From assembly GCF_042453785.1 (NCBI RefSeq), contig NC_091671.1, positions 10,052,001-10,116,000 of the forward strand: 64,000 bases of DNA, in the 5' to 3' direction. Position numbers and translations under genes: made by a program. Below are positions 1 to 11,815 of this stretch, piece after piece. The stretch comes from Malus domestica (taxonomy: Eukaryota > Streptophyta > Magnoliopsida > Rosales > Rosaceae). Below the pieces are notes generated by a model. The model was not told where the DNA came from, did not search any database, and saw only the letters and a program-made list of their open reading frames with translations. Positions within the stretch are counted from its first letter, which is position 1, and each line of letters begins with the position of its first letter.

Positions 1-1149
1 AAAACTTTATGTGTTCATCCTTATGTAATCATCATTTCTTCTTGATTTTCCCTTCAATTCTCAAACATTGCAATGTAGTTAACATGGTATCAGAGCCACC
101 AAGCTCACGCCATGGATTCTGGTGGTTCCGCTTTTTTATTAGATTTCATCTTCTAGTTGTATTTTCTCTTCAGATTTTCTTTAGAAATTCCTTTAAGTTC
201 TTCGGTGCTTCCGCGATCATCCTGTAACTTCTAGGTTGATTTTCTGTTCTTGAATTCGGGAATTTTTTAGATTTTCATCAAGTTCTTCACCTCGAAAGAA
301 GATGGAATGTCAAATAAATGTCAATGCTTTGGGAGGAAGACGACGACCATTGTTCCTTCACCACCGCCGACCTCACCACAATCGAGCACTGTCTCTGGGT
401 CGTCATGCCTTTCATGACCTTCGGCTATCTGTAATTCGTAAAAATCACCCCATCTGCTTTTGATCTGGGGTTGTTGTTGCTATATTCCATAGTTCTGTAC
501 CTAATGGTCTGCAATCTTTCTATGCGAAGGTCACTGCATTGGAGCACTTATTGGCTTATAATGCTTATGGTCATCAATTTATGGTGCGTTTTCTTCAGCG
601 TTTTCGATATTGTCTGCGAATTTGATTTGTGCTTTGCTCTCTGGTGTGGAAGAAAGTTTAGACCTTTATGTAGTCCAAGTGTTTGTCGAAATGTCCACCT
701 TAGAATTTTCATGTGAAGGTTAAGTTTTTCAGCCACTTCTTCTGAATTTCTTACGATGAATGTTTTTTAGTATTCTGTAAATCAATTAGTTTGCTGTTGT
801 GGGCATGAAGTCATTCAGTTGATATGTTGAGTATTAAAGAGCTCATAGCCATCTTTCTTGTTAATCTTTTATGGGTTCTTGCAATTGTTTGTGATATTTG
901 CTTTCAAGATTCTTCATTGTGTCAAGATCAATGTTTATGATATTTGGGATATTTGGATTCAAGAATATTCGTCATTGCTGGATTGTAAAATTTGTATGGT
1001 AGTGTCCAGTTTTTTCTACGCTTCACTGATATTCTGCAAGTTTGTTGGGTTTGATCTTTCTGTAACTCTTGATATATTTGGAGAAATGGGTGTGAATTCT
1101 TGCATTCTTGCATGTACAATTTTGTGGTTGTTTAAATTATTATTTTGTG

Positions 1150-1440
1150 CCAAAATGAGAAGTTTAATGTCTGCGAAGATTGTCCAAAGTGCTTTTCCTT
1201 TCACAACTAAGGAGTCATTTGTGAAAAATGTCTTGCAAAAGAAGAAAATTGCAATGGATGAGTTTCTGATGTCAGAAAATTTGACTTTACGACCTGGAGT
1301 TGAAGAGTTTATTGATGATGCATACAAGGAAGGAGTACCTATTGTCGTACAAACAACCCATAATAAAAGTGGGAATTAAATTGCCAGATCAATTGTTGAA
1401 AAGCTTGGCGAGGAAAAAGTTTCAAAGCTAAAAATGAATC
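1150..1440 (+). pseudogene. Captured HAD-like hydrolase gene fragment
   Basis: The translated stretch includes RPGVEEFIDDAYKEGVPIV, then a T-rich strand and KSG, then IARSIVEKLGEEKVSKLK. This resembles the cap-to-motif-II region of plant CbbY-like haloacid dehalogenase (HAD) hydrolases. A TAA stop at about 1377 interrupts the frame between KSGN and IARS; the reading frame continues after it. No catalytic DxDxT motif is visible upstream and the piece ends near 1440. It lies inside the copia-like element, so it is read as a host fragment carried by the element. The HAD assignment rests on remembered family patterns and is moderately sure; the fragment cannot encode a working enzyme. Confidence 0.5.
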
Positions 1441-1565
1441 TTATTAAGGAGTTTGTACAGTATATTTCCTTTCACAACTTATAATGTTGAGTCTAACCAA
1501 CTCAGTTGTTAGCATGAATCTACAGTAAGTCCAGTTATACGATGAAGTTTGAAGAAGTTGTACAC

Positions 1566-2044
1566 ACTCGCTTAACTTCGGAGTTCCGATGGAACCCGAA
1601 GCCAGTGAGCTCCCAAAAGGCCTCGTGCTAGGTAGGGATGAGAATATACATATAAGGATCACTCCCATGGGTGATGTGGGATCTTAAAATCCACCCCCTT
1701 AGGGGCCCGACGTCCTCGTCGGCACACCACAGCCAGGGTTAGGCTCTGATACCAAATTGTCACATCTCGGCCTAGAGTCTACCATATCCCAGGCCCGCTC
1801 CACCGCCGTAGCACGATATTGTCCGTTTTGGGCCCTAACCACGCATTCACAGTTTTGTTTCTGAGAACTCACACGAGACCTTTCCAGTGGTTCACCCATC
1901 ATGGGAGTGCTCTCGTGTGCTACTCGCTTAACTTCCGAGTTCCGATGAACTCCGAAGCCAGTGAGCTCCCAAAAGGCCTCGTGCTAGGTAGGGATGGGAA
2001 TATACATATAAAGATCACTCCCCTAGGTGATGTGGGATCTTACA
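1566..2044 (-). mobile_element. Cassandra-type TRIM with 5S rRNA-like LTRs, 3' LTR truncated
   Basis: On the minus strand the order is: 5' LTR (2044 to 1758, 287 bp, beginning TGTAAGATCC and ending TGTGACA), a primer-binding site matching initiator tRNA-Met (1756-1742, TTTGGTATCAGAGCC), a very short internal region ending in a GGGGGTGG purine tract, and a partial 3' LTR (1688 to about 1566). Both LTRs contain a segment that follows plant 5S rRNA, including GAAGTTAAGCGAGT, GATGGGTGA and the CTCGTGT end. 5S-like LTRs with a tRNA-Met primer site and almost no interior are the hallmark of Cassandra TRIMs. The 3' LTR breaks off soon after GTTAAGCGAG, so the second target-site copy is lost. Confidence 0.85.
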
Positions 2045-3658
2045 ATTGATATCCGTATGACGTAATTTGATTATTTTGACTTAGTTTCATTACGATACCT
2101 TACTTGGTCAAAATATGAATCAACGATCCGATCGTTGGATCGTCACCAAACCTTAATGTGTGATAGAACATAATATTTTTTAATCATAGAAACTTACGGA
2201 TCGGGAATCCGACGTACGGATCTTCCCTAATTGGATTTCTAAGTTTGTAAAATATATTGTTAACCACCACTTAATTCTAGTAGTTGGCGGATATCCGATT
2301 GTCAGATCGCGATGGGATTTTGGTCGACATGTCTCGAAACGTTCTAATTAATAAAATTAGTACTATGGAAGGCTAAGTAAAATCTAGTGGGACCACATTG
2401 GTTTGAGATTGACTTGAATATATGTGATATAGCTATTACCTTGATTTCTTATATTAATATCATCTGTGAATATGATATGGGTTATAAATGAAATTCTATT
2501 GAAATGTGAATTATTACATATATATATATATACACACACATACATACATACTATAGACCTATGTTTATTGAATGTGAATTCTATTGAAGTGTTATTTTTA
2601 TTTCTGGCCATCGATCTATTTTCATTAAGTATGATTTGACTTATGCTTTGGAAATATGGTTTGTATTGTATGATTGGATTGATGTGATTAAATGTGAGGG
2701 CTAGTAGTTGACCGTTAACCTATTGTCATAGGGTTTGTTATTTAGACACTTGTTTCACATATTGTTTCCTTATTTCATTTTTTGTGTCATTCAGCCTTCT
2801 AAATTAAGTACTTGGTTCTTGTATTGTTTCTTCAAGCCGTTGTTGTATCCCTTGGTCTTCCACTCGATTCTGTTGAGTGATGGTCCGAAATCGTATCCAT
2901 CTTGTATTCCATTGGGTGGTTATATATGCATGGAACTCCGCGATTTCGTTGAGTGATGGTCCGGAATCGTATCCTGAGTTTGATTATGTTGAGTGGTCCT
3001 GAATCCCTTCTATTATGCGATTTTGTTGAGTGATGGTCCGAAATCGTATCCATCTTGTATTCCATTGGGTGGTTCTATATGCATGGTACTCCGCGATTCC
3101 GTTGAGTGATGGTTTAGAATCGTATCCTGAGTTTGATTCCATTGAGTGGTCCGGAATCCCTTTGGTGACTTGCTTCCTTGGATTTGATTTCAGCTTCAGA
3201 GATGTAAGCTTCGACCGAACTGTGTCGCTCTAGCCCTGCATGTCAGTGTGTAGTATGGGTTATTATTTGGTGTGATTATTGGTTGTTGTTGGATGTAATT
3301 GTTATGATTATGATATACCGTTGACCAATATGGCTATAGATTATTATTGCGCCTCGTCGATTGTTCCTTGAGATGTTGCACGCTTTGAATTGTGAATTAT
3401 GTTGAAATATGGTAGTTTATGTGATGAATATTCGAGTGTAGAGAAAAGTTAAACTACGAATAGCTTGATCCCTATTGAGGGTACGTAGGGAGTCTAACGA
3501 AGAGGTTAGATGCAGCCATAAAGTATACGCAAAATTATTATGCATTTGGATCTTGAATTATATTTTGTGCATACCCAAATGGCGGGGTATGTGGAGTTAC
3601 GGGCATTTAGGGATGTCACGTGTCGATTTTGGACGTATGTCGGGATCGGGGCGTGACA
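2045..3658 (+). mobile_element. Probable gypsy-type LTR (solo or remnant), left border unresolved
   Basis: The right end reads GGGATCGGGGCGTGACA, the kind of terminus seen on long plant chromovirus LTRs, and it resembles the inverted end of the solo LTR at 34860-37210. No open frames of retroviral type are present. Two direct units of about 152 bp, each starting at a TTGAGTGATGGTCC motif, lie at roughly 2870-3175. The left border is not certain: it may abut the Cassandra element at 2044 or have been disturbed by it. I could not find a matching target-site duplication. Confidence 0.5.
2870..3175. repeat. Two-unit tandem repeat, about 152 bp
   Basis: Two direct copies start at the TTGAGTGATGG motif near 2872 and 3024. 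Within each copy the same motif recurs in a half-unit form followed by GAATCGTATCC, so the array is hierarchical. It lies inside the gypsy-type LTR remnant. Confidence 0.7.
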
Positions 3659-3712
3659 ACAGATGTTCTTCCAATCTCAAACTGGGTTTCCCCGGTTGAG
3701 ATTGAGGGGGAG

Positions 3713-3857
3713 TATTAAGGGTACAAGTCAACAAAACAGTTACAAATACAGTTAGTAAGGTTATTAGTATTTGGTTAAAGTAGTTAGGATTTCTCTTATA
3801 AAAATAGTGTGTGTAATCTTCATTTAGTCAGTTAATACAAATCCTATTTCTCTCTCT

Positions 3858-3893
<36 letters not shown>

Positions 3894-3976
3894 AAACTCT
3901 CTGTGTTCATCCTTCTGTAATCATTATTTCTTCTTGATTTTCCCTTCAATTCCCATACATTGCAATGTAGTTAACA
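3713..3976 (+). repeat. 3' LTR of the copia-like element
   Basis: This 264-bp terminal repeat lies directly after a polypurine tract. Its last 75 bases or so match the window's first 84 bases with few differences. It contains a CT-rich microsatellite just before the shared segment. Confidence 0.75.
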
Positions 3977-5681
3977 AGAAAGTCAGTTAATAAGATGATT
4001 TGGATACGTGAACCGAAGACCTAAGAATGCTTCAGTTAGAAAATGAGACTGAGATGAATGCTCAGGGCAAAAAGGGTAGAGAAAAACCTTGAAAGACTTT
4101 GAAAAAGATTAAAAAAATACGAAGTACTTGGAGCTATCGGAAATTTATTGTTGTTGTTGTTGTAAAAACAATCAATTAGCAACACTGATTACCTTTCCAA
4201 CAGTTAAAAGTTAAGGCCACTAAAAGTTAATACAACACAATAACTACCGGAAAATCCTTGTGCTCTACCCTGAATTAAATTTCCTATTATTCTAAAGCAA
4301 CCACATGTTCTTTGTCAAATATATCTTTATATTATATTTCCTTTCTATCCAACTTTAGCATTTCAATGGATTGCACATCAGATTTGGTAAGAATTGTAGA
4401 GATATTAACATTATCTTTTTTACAGTGCCTAGATATGATATCCGAATCTGCTTGTTCCAGTTAGTCAATGTCCAGATTGAAGTTAAATAATTGATCATTT
4501 CCAGTTATGGTTCCACGTATACAATCAATCTGCATCACCTTTGTAGTGCCTACTTAAAGTACTCATCTTTCCTTTTTCTTATTCAACAAACCGAAAAGTA
4601 CACAAAGTAGTCATGCGGCAAACAAGATGATCAAAACCAACACCAAAGTAAGAAAACAAATATTTGGGTTAATATTTGGCCCGAACAACAAGTATGGAAC
4701 GAATATGGCATCTATTACAAACTGCATAACAGCTTAATATCAAGGAGAAAGCCTATTTATATCTACTTTACTTTTAATTTTCTCAAAGATATATACTTCC
4801 ATCTATGTGTTGCACTTCGTGGTGAAAAGTGAAAACCTTATTACTATCGCTTTTCAACCACATTAAACTTGATAGCTTTGCACGCTAATTTGACAACAAT
4901 ATTTGGCTTTTCTTAGAAATGTAGAAAGTATTTGAAGCGCTCCTTAAAAGAAAAGCATGTGCTCGCGCACATGCATAATTAACGTTTTTCATCAAACATT
5001 GTCAGAATCACTTTTAGTAATCTGAAAGCATTTTTAGTTATTTTAAATACTTCCAAATAACCACAATATGAGCCTATCGGTATCAACATCCCAAATGTTA
5101 ATACTTACAATAATAGATCAATCATGCAGAAATTTTGTTCCATCCATTCTCTGAATATATGATCTATGGTTTCAATTGAAGAATAGCTTTGAAAAATAAC
5201 GGTTTAGGGCCACTGATTTAGAGCAGTAGATGTCCGATGCTGTTCGAAACTTCCAAGTTTCTGCAAGTATATACTCTTGAGTTAGAAGAGATTGTCCAGA
5301 TAACTGAATCAACCAACGGAGAATGAATAGAATACATAGGCACAACCACATAAATAAGGGAAGATGAAGTGGTATTTATGCACCGTTTTTAGCTTCTCAC
5401 ATACTCTTTATATTTATGGTCATCGAATTGGATAAATCAAATAAAATCAACATTCATGATTAAACAAGAAATATAAGATGTTAATAAAGTGTGCCAAAAT
5501 CACTTTCTCATCAATAAACATCGACAAACTGCACAACAAGATTTATAAGGAGGGTATGTGGACTTATAATTGAGACTCCAGCCCATCAAGTAGTTGCTGA
5601 AGCCCATAAATATCCTTGACCCACTTAGGCCCAATCCAAAGTGATAACCCAACCATCACCATTATCTCCCGTCACGTCTGT
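3977..5681. other. Intergenic, no gene seen
   Basis: AT-rich DNA with short open frames only and no recognisable protein or repeat boundary. A TTG microsatellite is at about 4148-4161. Confidence 0.5.
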
Positions 5682-5688
5682 AATTCTT

Positions 5689-5866
5689 TTTTTTTTTTTT
5701 AATATATCGATACTTTTACATTAAGGGGATAGGGGTTCGGCTAAGCCAGAAAATGGATAATTTAATTTGGTATCGAACTTACCATCCACGAGATTTGAAT
5801 ATAAGATCTCTCACTTTTAAATGAAGAAGAATACCATTAGATCGTAATATTGAGTGGCACCACACG
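5689..5866 (-). mobile_element. SINE, minus orientation
   Basis: On + it begins with a long T run, which is a poly-A tail on the minus strand. The body has degenerate box A-like and box B-like motifs (ATCTAATGGTATTC and TATTCAAATCTC). The 7-bp sequence AATTCTT flanks both ends, at 5682-5688 and 5867-5873, as a target-site duplication. It is non-coding; mobilisation would need LINE proteins in trans. Confidence 0.6.
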
Positions 5867-5907
5867 AATTCTTAGTCCCAACTGTTGAAATTCGCAAAGG
5901 CAGAAAT

Positions 5908-8900
5908 TCTATATATACTAAAACCCAAACATTTGGTTACTGTTCTAGGGCAGTGTGCGGACCAAAATGCCCCTCAATTCGTTTGTTAAGCTAATTTTTT
6001 GCCATCTTTCTACAGTAAAATGACTACCTTACCCTCCCAAGCCACGCGTTCATCCTCTCTGGTTTCGATTTCTTTGGGTGCTTCGGTTCTCTCTCTCCAT
6101 TATTAGTTTTTGATTCTTCTGGAACCTAGGGTTTTTTTCCTCTTCCACGCGGTCGTTGTTCTTGATGCCCGTCGTTCTCGGCCATTGTCGGGTTTTTCTC
6201 GCCGATTAAGTACGGCAGTTTTCTTGCTTTACATCCCTCTTACCCATGGTCGTTTTCTTACTGGAAAATTTTCCATCCTCTGCTTTTCCTTATTTATGGA
6301 CTTTGTGATTTTCGTTGTGGTTGTCGATCTGGGTTAATTTCGAATCGTTTTTTTGCCTATGCGATCTAAAGTTCTTTGGTGAGTTAATTGGTTTTCTTGC
6401 CACATGGGATTTTAATTTTTTTTTTCCGTGGTTTATTTGTGGTTCTCTGATGTGTTTTGATTTTTTATTTCAGGAAAAGTTAAGGATACGATCAAACGTT
6501 TACTTGTGAGTTTTCTATTTTTCTGATTGTGTGTGATTTAATTTTTTCAAGTTTTGGGTGTACTTTTCTGATCTGCTTTGATTTTTAGTTTGGTGGCTGA
6601 GAAAATGTGATTCCATGTTTTGATCGAGTCAAATAATTAAAAAATAAAAGACAAGTGGAGAATTATCGTCGACAGGAGTGGGTGCAAAAAGGGAAGAAAA
6701 AAAGCATGAATCTGGAGGATGGAACAAATGGGTTTTCTGTTCAAATCCCACACCCAAATTAAATATAAATTAATTTCTTAATTTCCTTTTAATGGTTTGG
6801 AAATCAAGCCTTTTATTTTGTGCATTTCAGTGTTATTTCTTCCTGAGTTGGAAAGTTGAAGTTTCAACTTTTAGCTCAGATCTTAAAGCATCAAAATTTT
6901 CACTTTATCAATCCAGTTATTCCGGGCAAGCATAACCTTTATCAACATCCTGTTTTAGAAGAATAAAAGTCATTCTCATGGTCCTTCTCTGGTAAGTGGA
7001 TAATTGAATATCAGAATTTAAGTTCTGTATTAGTGCATTTCATTGATGATAATCGAATTTTTTTAATCCTTTGTGTTTCAGGAATACATTGTTAATTCTC
7101 CGGACTATCGACCTCTGCCGTCTGATTCTCCTCAATGGTGCTTGCACCATTTGAACCAGAGGGAATCTTAAGGTTGATTTCTGCATTTGTCTAACTCTAA
7201 CTCTATTTCCATCTCTCTCTCACATACAAACACACTATGTCAATGTTAAAACATCATCATTCCTGATTATTCAAAATTGGTCTTTGGTTCATTTTATTAG
7301 TAAATTTTCAATTCTCTGATAGCTTCTATTCCATGTTTTTTCGGATTGCATTATAGGCACATACTTTTGCATTTCAAGGTATCAAGCTTCTTCTTGCTAA
7401 TAATACTAACTATTTGCACTCTAAAAAATTCTTCATTTGATTCAATAGGGTTTTTAATTTCACTTTTTTTTTGTCCCTGTGAAATGTTTTTCCAGGCTAT
7501 ATCATTGGATTGCAATTGGGTATGTTTGCTTTCACCCTCTTAGTTCTCTCATTTTTTTTCATATGGACAATTCCATTTCTTCTTCTTCTTCATCTTACTC
7601 TGAACTTCATTCTGTTTTCAGCTGTGGATTCTGGAGGACGTGCTATACACAAGAAGGTAAGATATTCTAGGTTTTTGTCCATATTCGGAATATCCCCAGT
7701 TTCAAAATTTTAGGGAATTGATTCATTTCCATTTTACATGTTTAACATTCTTTGGGGTGATGATGACTTGAGGCTGTACAAACTAGAATGGCTATGGGTA
7801 GGTTTGAACGTAGCCAAATTTGGGTAAGAATCGTGAAACTCTAATCCTAATTTTCTCCGCTTTTGAATTTAAGAGCAAAAATTGGTGTATTTACACTCTT
7901 TTTGGTTGTGAATCATGCAAATAGTTTCTTTGCAGGTATTATGGGTATTTTGACGGAATTAAGGTTTAGGGTTGATGGATTTTAGGTTATTAAACTTGGT
8001 TGTGCCTTCTTTTTGGTCTTTGCTGTAATATGTTTTCATATCTCAAATAAAAATTGTATTTGCTTATTTGGTTTTTCAATTTTTGTGCAAATTGGACGGA
8101 ACTGATGTTTCTGTGTTTCTTCTTAGATTCAACTGATATCATGGTAATTATGCACCTGACCTCTATAGCGTATCTTAATCTATCATCGTTTCACTTACTC
8201 AGAGCCAATTGTTGGAGCTTAGTGCTCAATTAGGTGAATTCCAAATGCAAGATCCTCTAATTTCATCTTTTGTGGTTTCAGCAAAGATAATGAATCTTCT
8301 TAAAGCATCTATTTTTTTTCAGCATAATTCAGCTTCTCAGTTCATTTCTCAGGTGTAGGTTATCCTCATGTTCCATTTCCATCAGGACTACAGGTGTTTA
8401 TTTTGGTTTCATGTGTCGTTCTTTAGTTCTAAGTCCTTCGCATGAATGTGTGCTGAAATGTAATGTACAAAACTGGTATGTGCTACTTCTCAGTTTTCTA
8501 TTTATATGTTTTTGGAATTTTCGGGTGATGGAAATCAACCCGAGTTCATGTTAAAACAATATCATAATTTTCAGTACGGTAAGAACTCAGAACTTAGAAC
8601 CTGTTTTTTCTTTATCTTTCCCCTTTTGAAGTTAAGGAGTTGAATTACTTTTCTATACATTTTTTGTGATCATTCACTAATAATTTGTTAATTGTTTTAA
8701 TATATATGAGGTTGGATTTCTACTTTCTAAGATCCATTATCATCTTCGGAGATTACTTGATTTCATATTGTCAAATAGTTTATGAATTTCCATATTAAGT
8801 GCATCAATATGTTCTTGATAATTTAATTAAATGTGATATAACTTGAGGTGTGTATACCTTTGAAATACAATTTTTCACACAATTTCTATTCCCGCAGCAA

Positions 8901-8921
8901 CGCGCGGGCAAAACTTTATAG
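5908..8921 (+). mobile_element. Probable non-autonomous Helitron
   Basis: The left end TCTATATATACTAAAACCC is the TC-plus-AT-rich start typical of plant Helitrons. The right end carries a short GC hairpin, CCCGC-AGCAACGC-GCGGG at about 8891-8908, followed about 10 bases later by an AT-rich terminus ending TATAG before T. Hairpin plus short tail is the Helitron 3' signature, although the usual CTAG is here TATAG. No RepHel helicase is visible. The interior has exon-like islands between AG and GT sites, for example 7082-7170 and 7621-7656, which may be captured gene pieces that I cannot identify. Exact borders are approximate. Confidence 0.5.
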
Positions 8922-8944
8922 TGATAAAGCTAAATCCAAATCCA

Positions 8945-11815
8945 ACCTATTATCTCTAGGCCTACAACTCCCTTCAGGCCACTGCATGGTAAAACCCCCT
9001 CAACACTCAAAACCCCACCTCCCCAAATTTCATTTTTTTATTCAAATTTTGTTGTTCCTCATATCAAAATTATCTCATTGCAGGCCAGTTTGTCCCTGTC
9101 TAAGCTTGAGCAGCTTCGTCTCCACCAACGCCGTCAATGGAGCCTACGCTTCTGCTGGACACCTTATCTGTCAGTATTTTAGTTCCATTTGTTTTAAATT
9201 CTGATGAAATTTAGATAAAGATTTGTTTTTTAAATGAAGTGTTGGGTTACATTTTTTTTTTTTTTGCTGCAGATTTGCTGCAAATGGCACAGTTCTTGGA
9301 AGTTATACACGGAGCAATTGGTAGGTTTTCTGAAAGACCCAATATTTAATTTATTTTTTGTGTTCACAGAAGTAGAACCCAATATCTATATAAGGTATAT
9401 TTTTCAAATTTATTAGGTTTATGGGTTTTGTGTTTATATGTGTTCTGAAAATTGAGGTCTGGTGCCGAGTGGAGTGGTGTTGCCTCTGATGCAATGGGTA
9501 GGAAGGGCGCATTTTTTGTATGTTGTGCGCCAAACCCATGACGTTTTCTTCCTGTTCTTTCTCTCAGTTTTATCTGTTTGTTGTTTTAGTTTCAGTTTAA
9601 GCACTAAAAACACTTATGGGTTTGATTATTTGAGATATGACGAGCATTCTGTGAATATGTTACATGGTGAGAGAATGATGAAAGGGATGTTTGTTTAAGC
9701 ATGGACTTGAATGCATATTATGGCTATTGTTATGGATTTCAAGACCCCAATTTCAAATTCCCGAGATCAAGTAAAGTTGCTAGATAAGATAATTTAAGGA
9801 TACTAGGTAAAGATCAATAACATATATACTTTAAATCAGTATTCTTTATGCGGTTCAACCCAAACTGGGGTAATCCAGTGACCATGATTTGAACTAAAGG
9901 AAGAAGGATAAAAGTATCACAATGAAGAACGTATAGGTTCTTCCTCGTGCAAGTATAATCTTTTCCTGTCCCTTGCATTCAATCAAGAACACTGAATGTA
10001 TCCCAACCTGACTGGCTATCTAATCTGTGGAGAAAACTTATGCACGAGCGTTCACACATCCTGATGTCCAGGTTCTAATATTCCACATATATCTTTAAGA
10101 ACTTTGGTAAGAAATATAAAATATGGTTCTGGTAAAAGCCTACAAACCTTTGTTGCCAGTCGTACTTTCTAAAGCTATAAGCATGCGATGTAATCAGATT
10201 CATTTTCACTTGAGAAAAAGTACGCAAAGAGAAATCCTAGGTTCTGTAGTTCTGCAGAAGTGCTTAGTTCTTGTGAACTTGTATGAACATTTATGAGGTC
10301 TGTTCCTTGTGCACAACTAGTTGCGGACCATAATTTTGAGCATTTTGTAGGTCCAAGAGTTGCCATGAGTCTTCATAACTTTTGTTGCTTGGAGCTTAAG
10401 TGAGGTAATTTGGTTTAATATTTATAATGCAATCAAATTTTGTTTAACTAAATAGCGTATTTCAAATTATGATCACAAACCTGTATGCAGGTTATTAGGT
10501 ATCCACGTTATGCTTTTAATTGCACGGGTAGCTGTCCATCTTGGTTTACCTATCTCAGGTTCTACTCTTTCTCATTATGATGATAAATTCAAAAGTTCAC
10601 ATACAAGCATATAGTTACAATACCACTCAACAAAAAGTTATACAATACAAGCAGAAGAGGATTTTATTTTCAATTATATTATTTTTGTTTTCAACTAGGT
10701 ACACTGCATTCATTGTCTTGTATCCTCCAGGGATGACTGGTGAAAGTAAGTTCATAGTTTCCATTAGCCTTGGGTTTTGATTTTTGGTTGCATGTACGAG
10801 TCCCCCTCCCGTTCTCTGTTGATTTCTTTCTGTAAATGGTCGGTGATTACCATGCAGCCTGGCTTATGTACCAAGCACTTCCTTTTATAAAGAAGAAAAG
10901 CCTTTCCTCAGATTTCTCCGCTGGCCTTTTCTTTCAGCTATTATAACTTTCTGAGGGTATGTTCTGATTTTTTTTCCACCATGATATGTTGCTTCTTTCC
11001 ACTTTTCCAAGTAGGCACTCATGGTAGAGAACAGGTCCAAAACTTTCATATATTTTGCTGACTAAATTTGCACTTAGGAATATTTTCTCAACATATATAT
11101 GAAGCCTTCAAGTCTAAAAAAAATTCTAGTAACCTAGGATAATTTGGTAGTTCGTCTGCTCTGCTTGGATGTGGTTGGGTTTCGATTAGTAGGTTTTTGT
11201 TGGGAAATATAAATTGAAGCGAGCTTCAAATTTTTGCACAGTTTATGAATTCTTAAACTTACCTTATTTCCTCTGTATTTATGCTTAGTGCACATAGTTA
11301 TTGCGCTTCCATGTTAGCCAAGAAATGATGGACTCAGAAAATATTTACCAGTTTCTTCGAGGTTTTGGGGTGAACCGCCAGTTTGAAACCTGGGTTTGTG
11401 TTGGAGTTACACTACTAGGATATCTTTTTATTAACCAAATTTCCCCATGAAAGAAAGAAAATATGAAGTCCATAGTAGGATCTCCCATTTCAAAGTTCGT
11501 ATTGCCAAGACCTTTCAGTGTCAGATCTGTCCAGGAAAAGTGCCATGGTTTTCTTGGTCCTCCAGTAAGGCGCCTCTATAAATATGTACTCTTTGAATCT
11601 GCCATGTGGTTCCTTTAGTCTTCAATGCACATGTATCAAAAACCATGCAACAAGGGGAAACATCTTCTATTTTCTATCAACGCCTTAACTAATGTTTCAG
11701 TTATTGTTAGCTTTTATCATTGTGATTAATATCATTGGATTCTTCTTATTCAGGTTTTGCTTGTCTGCTACCTATTCCTCTTGAGTATATTAACTGTTGG
11801 AAGTAGATGATATTT
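8945..11815 (+). pseudogene. PAS2-like 3-hydroxyacyl-CoA dehydratase pseudogene
   Basis: Intact members of this family (PTPLA/HACD, plant PASTICCINO 2 and PAS2-like) are ER membrane enzymes that remove water in very-long-chain fatty acid elongation. Exons can be followed at about 8950-8989 (AYNSLQAT), 9084-9169 (SSFVSTNAVNGAYASAGHLI), 9273-9320 (LLQMAQFLEVIHGAI), 9457-9542 (GLVPSGVVLPLMQWVGRAHF), 10351-10404 (VFITFVAWSLSE), 10491-10558 (VIRYPRYAFNCTGSCPSW), 10699-10745 (YTAFIVLYPPGMTGE), 10858-10956 (WLMYQALPFIKKK) and 11754 onward (VLLVCYLFLL). Breaks: a TAG stop in the first exon, a TGA stop in the 10351 exon (after VQELP), and a one-base insertion near 10928 that shifts the frame after the KKK segment. 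No start codon region is seen; the first exon lies directly after the Helitron terminus. Splice sites are mostly kept, so this is a decayed genomic copy, not a retrocopy. Confidence 0.85.

Larger units (their letters stand above)
1..3976 (+). mobile_element. Non-autonomous copia-like LTR retrotransposon, 5' end outside window
   Basis: Bases 1-84 are the 3' part of a 5' LTR. A primer-binding site TGGTATCAGAGCC (initiator tRNA-Met type) follows at 85-97. A purine-rich tract (GGGGGAG) ends at 3712 and is followed by the 3' LTR at 3713-3976. The two LTRs share the tail that runs from the 'gttcatcctt' motif to 'gtagttaaca'. The 3' LTR begins TATTAA, which suggests a mutated TGTTAA, and holds a CT microsatellite at about 3849-3892. 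Between the LTRs I find no protease, integrase or reverse transcriptase; the space holds a host-like gene fragment, a Cassandra element and a gypsy-type LTR. It is therefore a passive element mobilised, if ever, by proteins supplied in trans. The target-site duplication cannot be checked because the left end is missing. Confidence 0.75.

Noticed and set aside
858..1379. A 173-codon frame as an intact gene
   Set aside because: Only its last third looks like a protein; the first part is AT-rich non-coding-like sequence, and the similarity continues past its stop codon.
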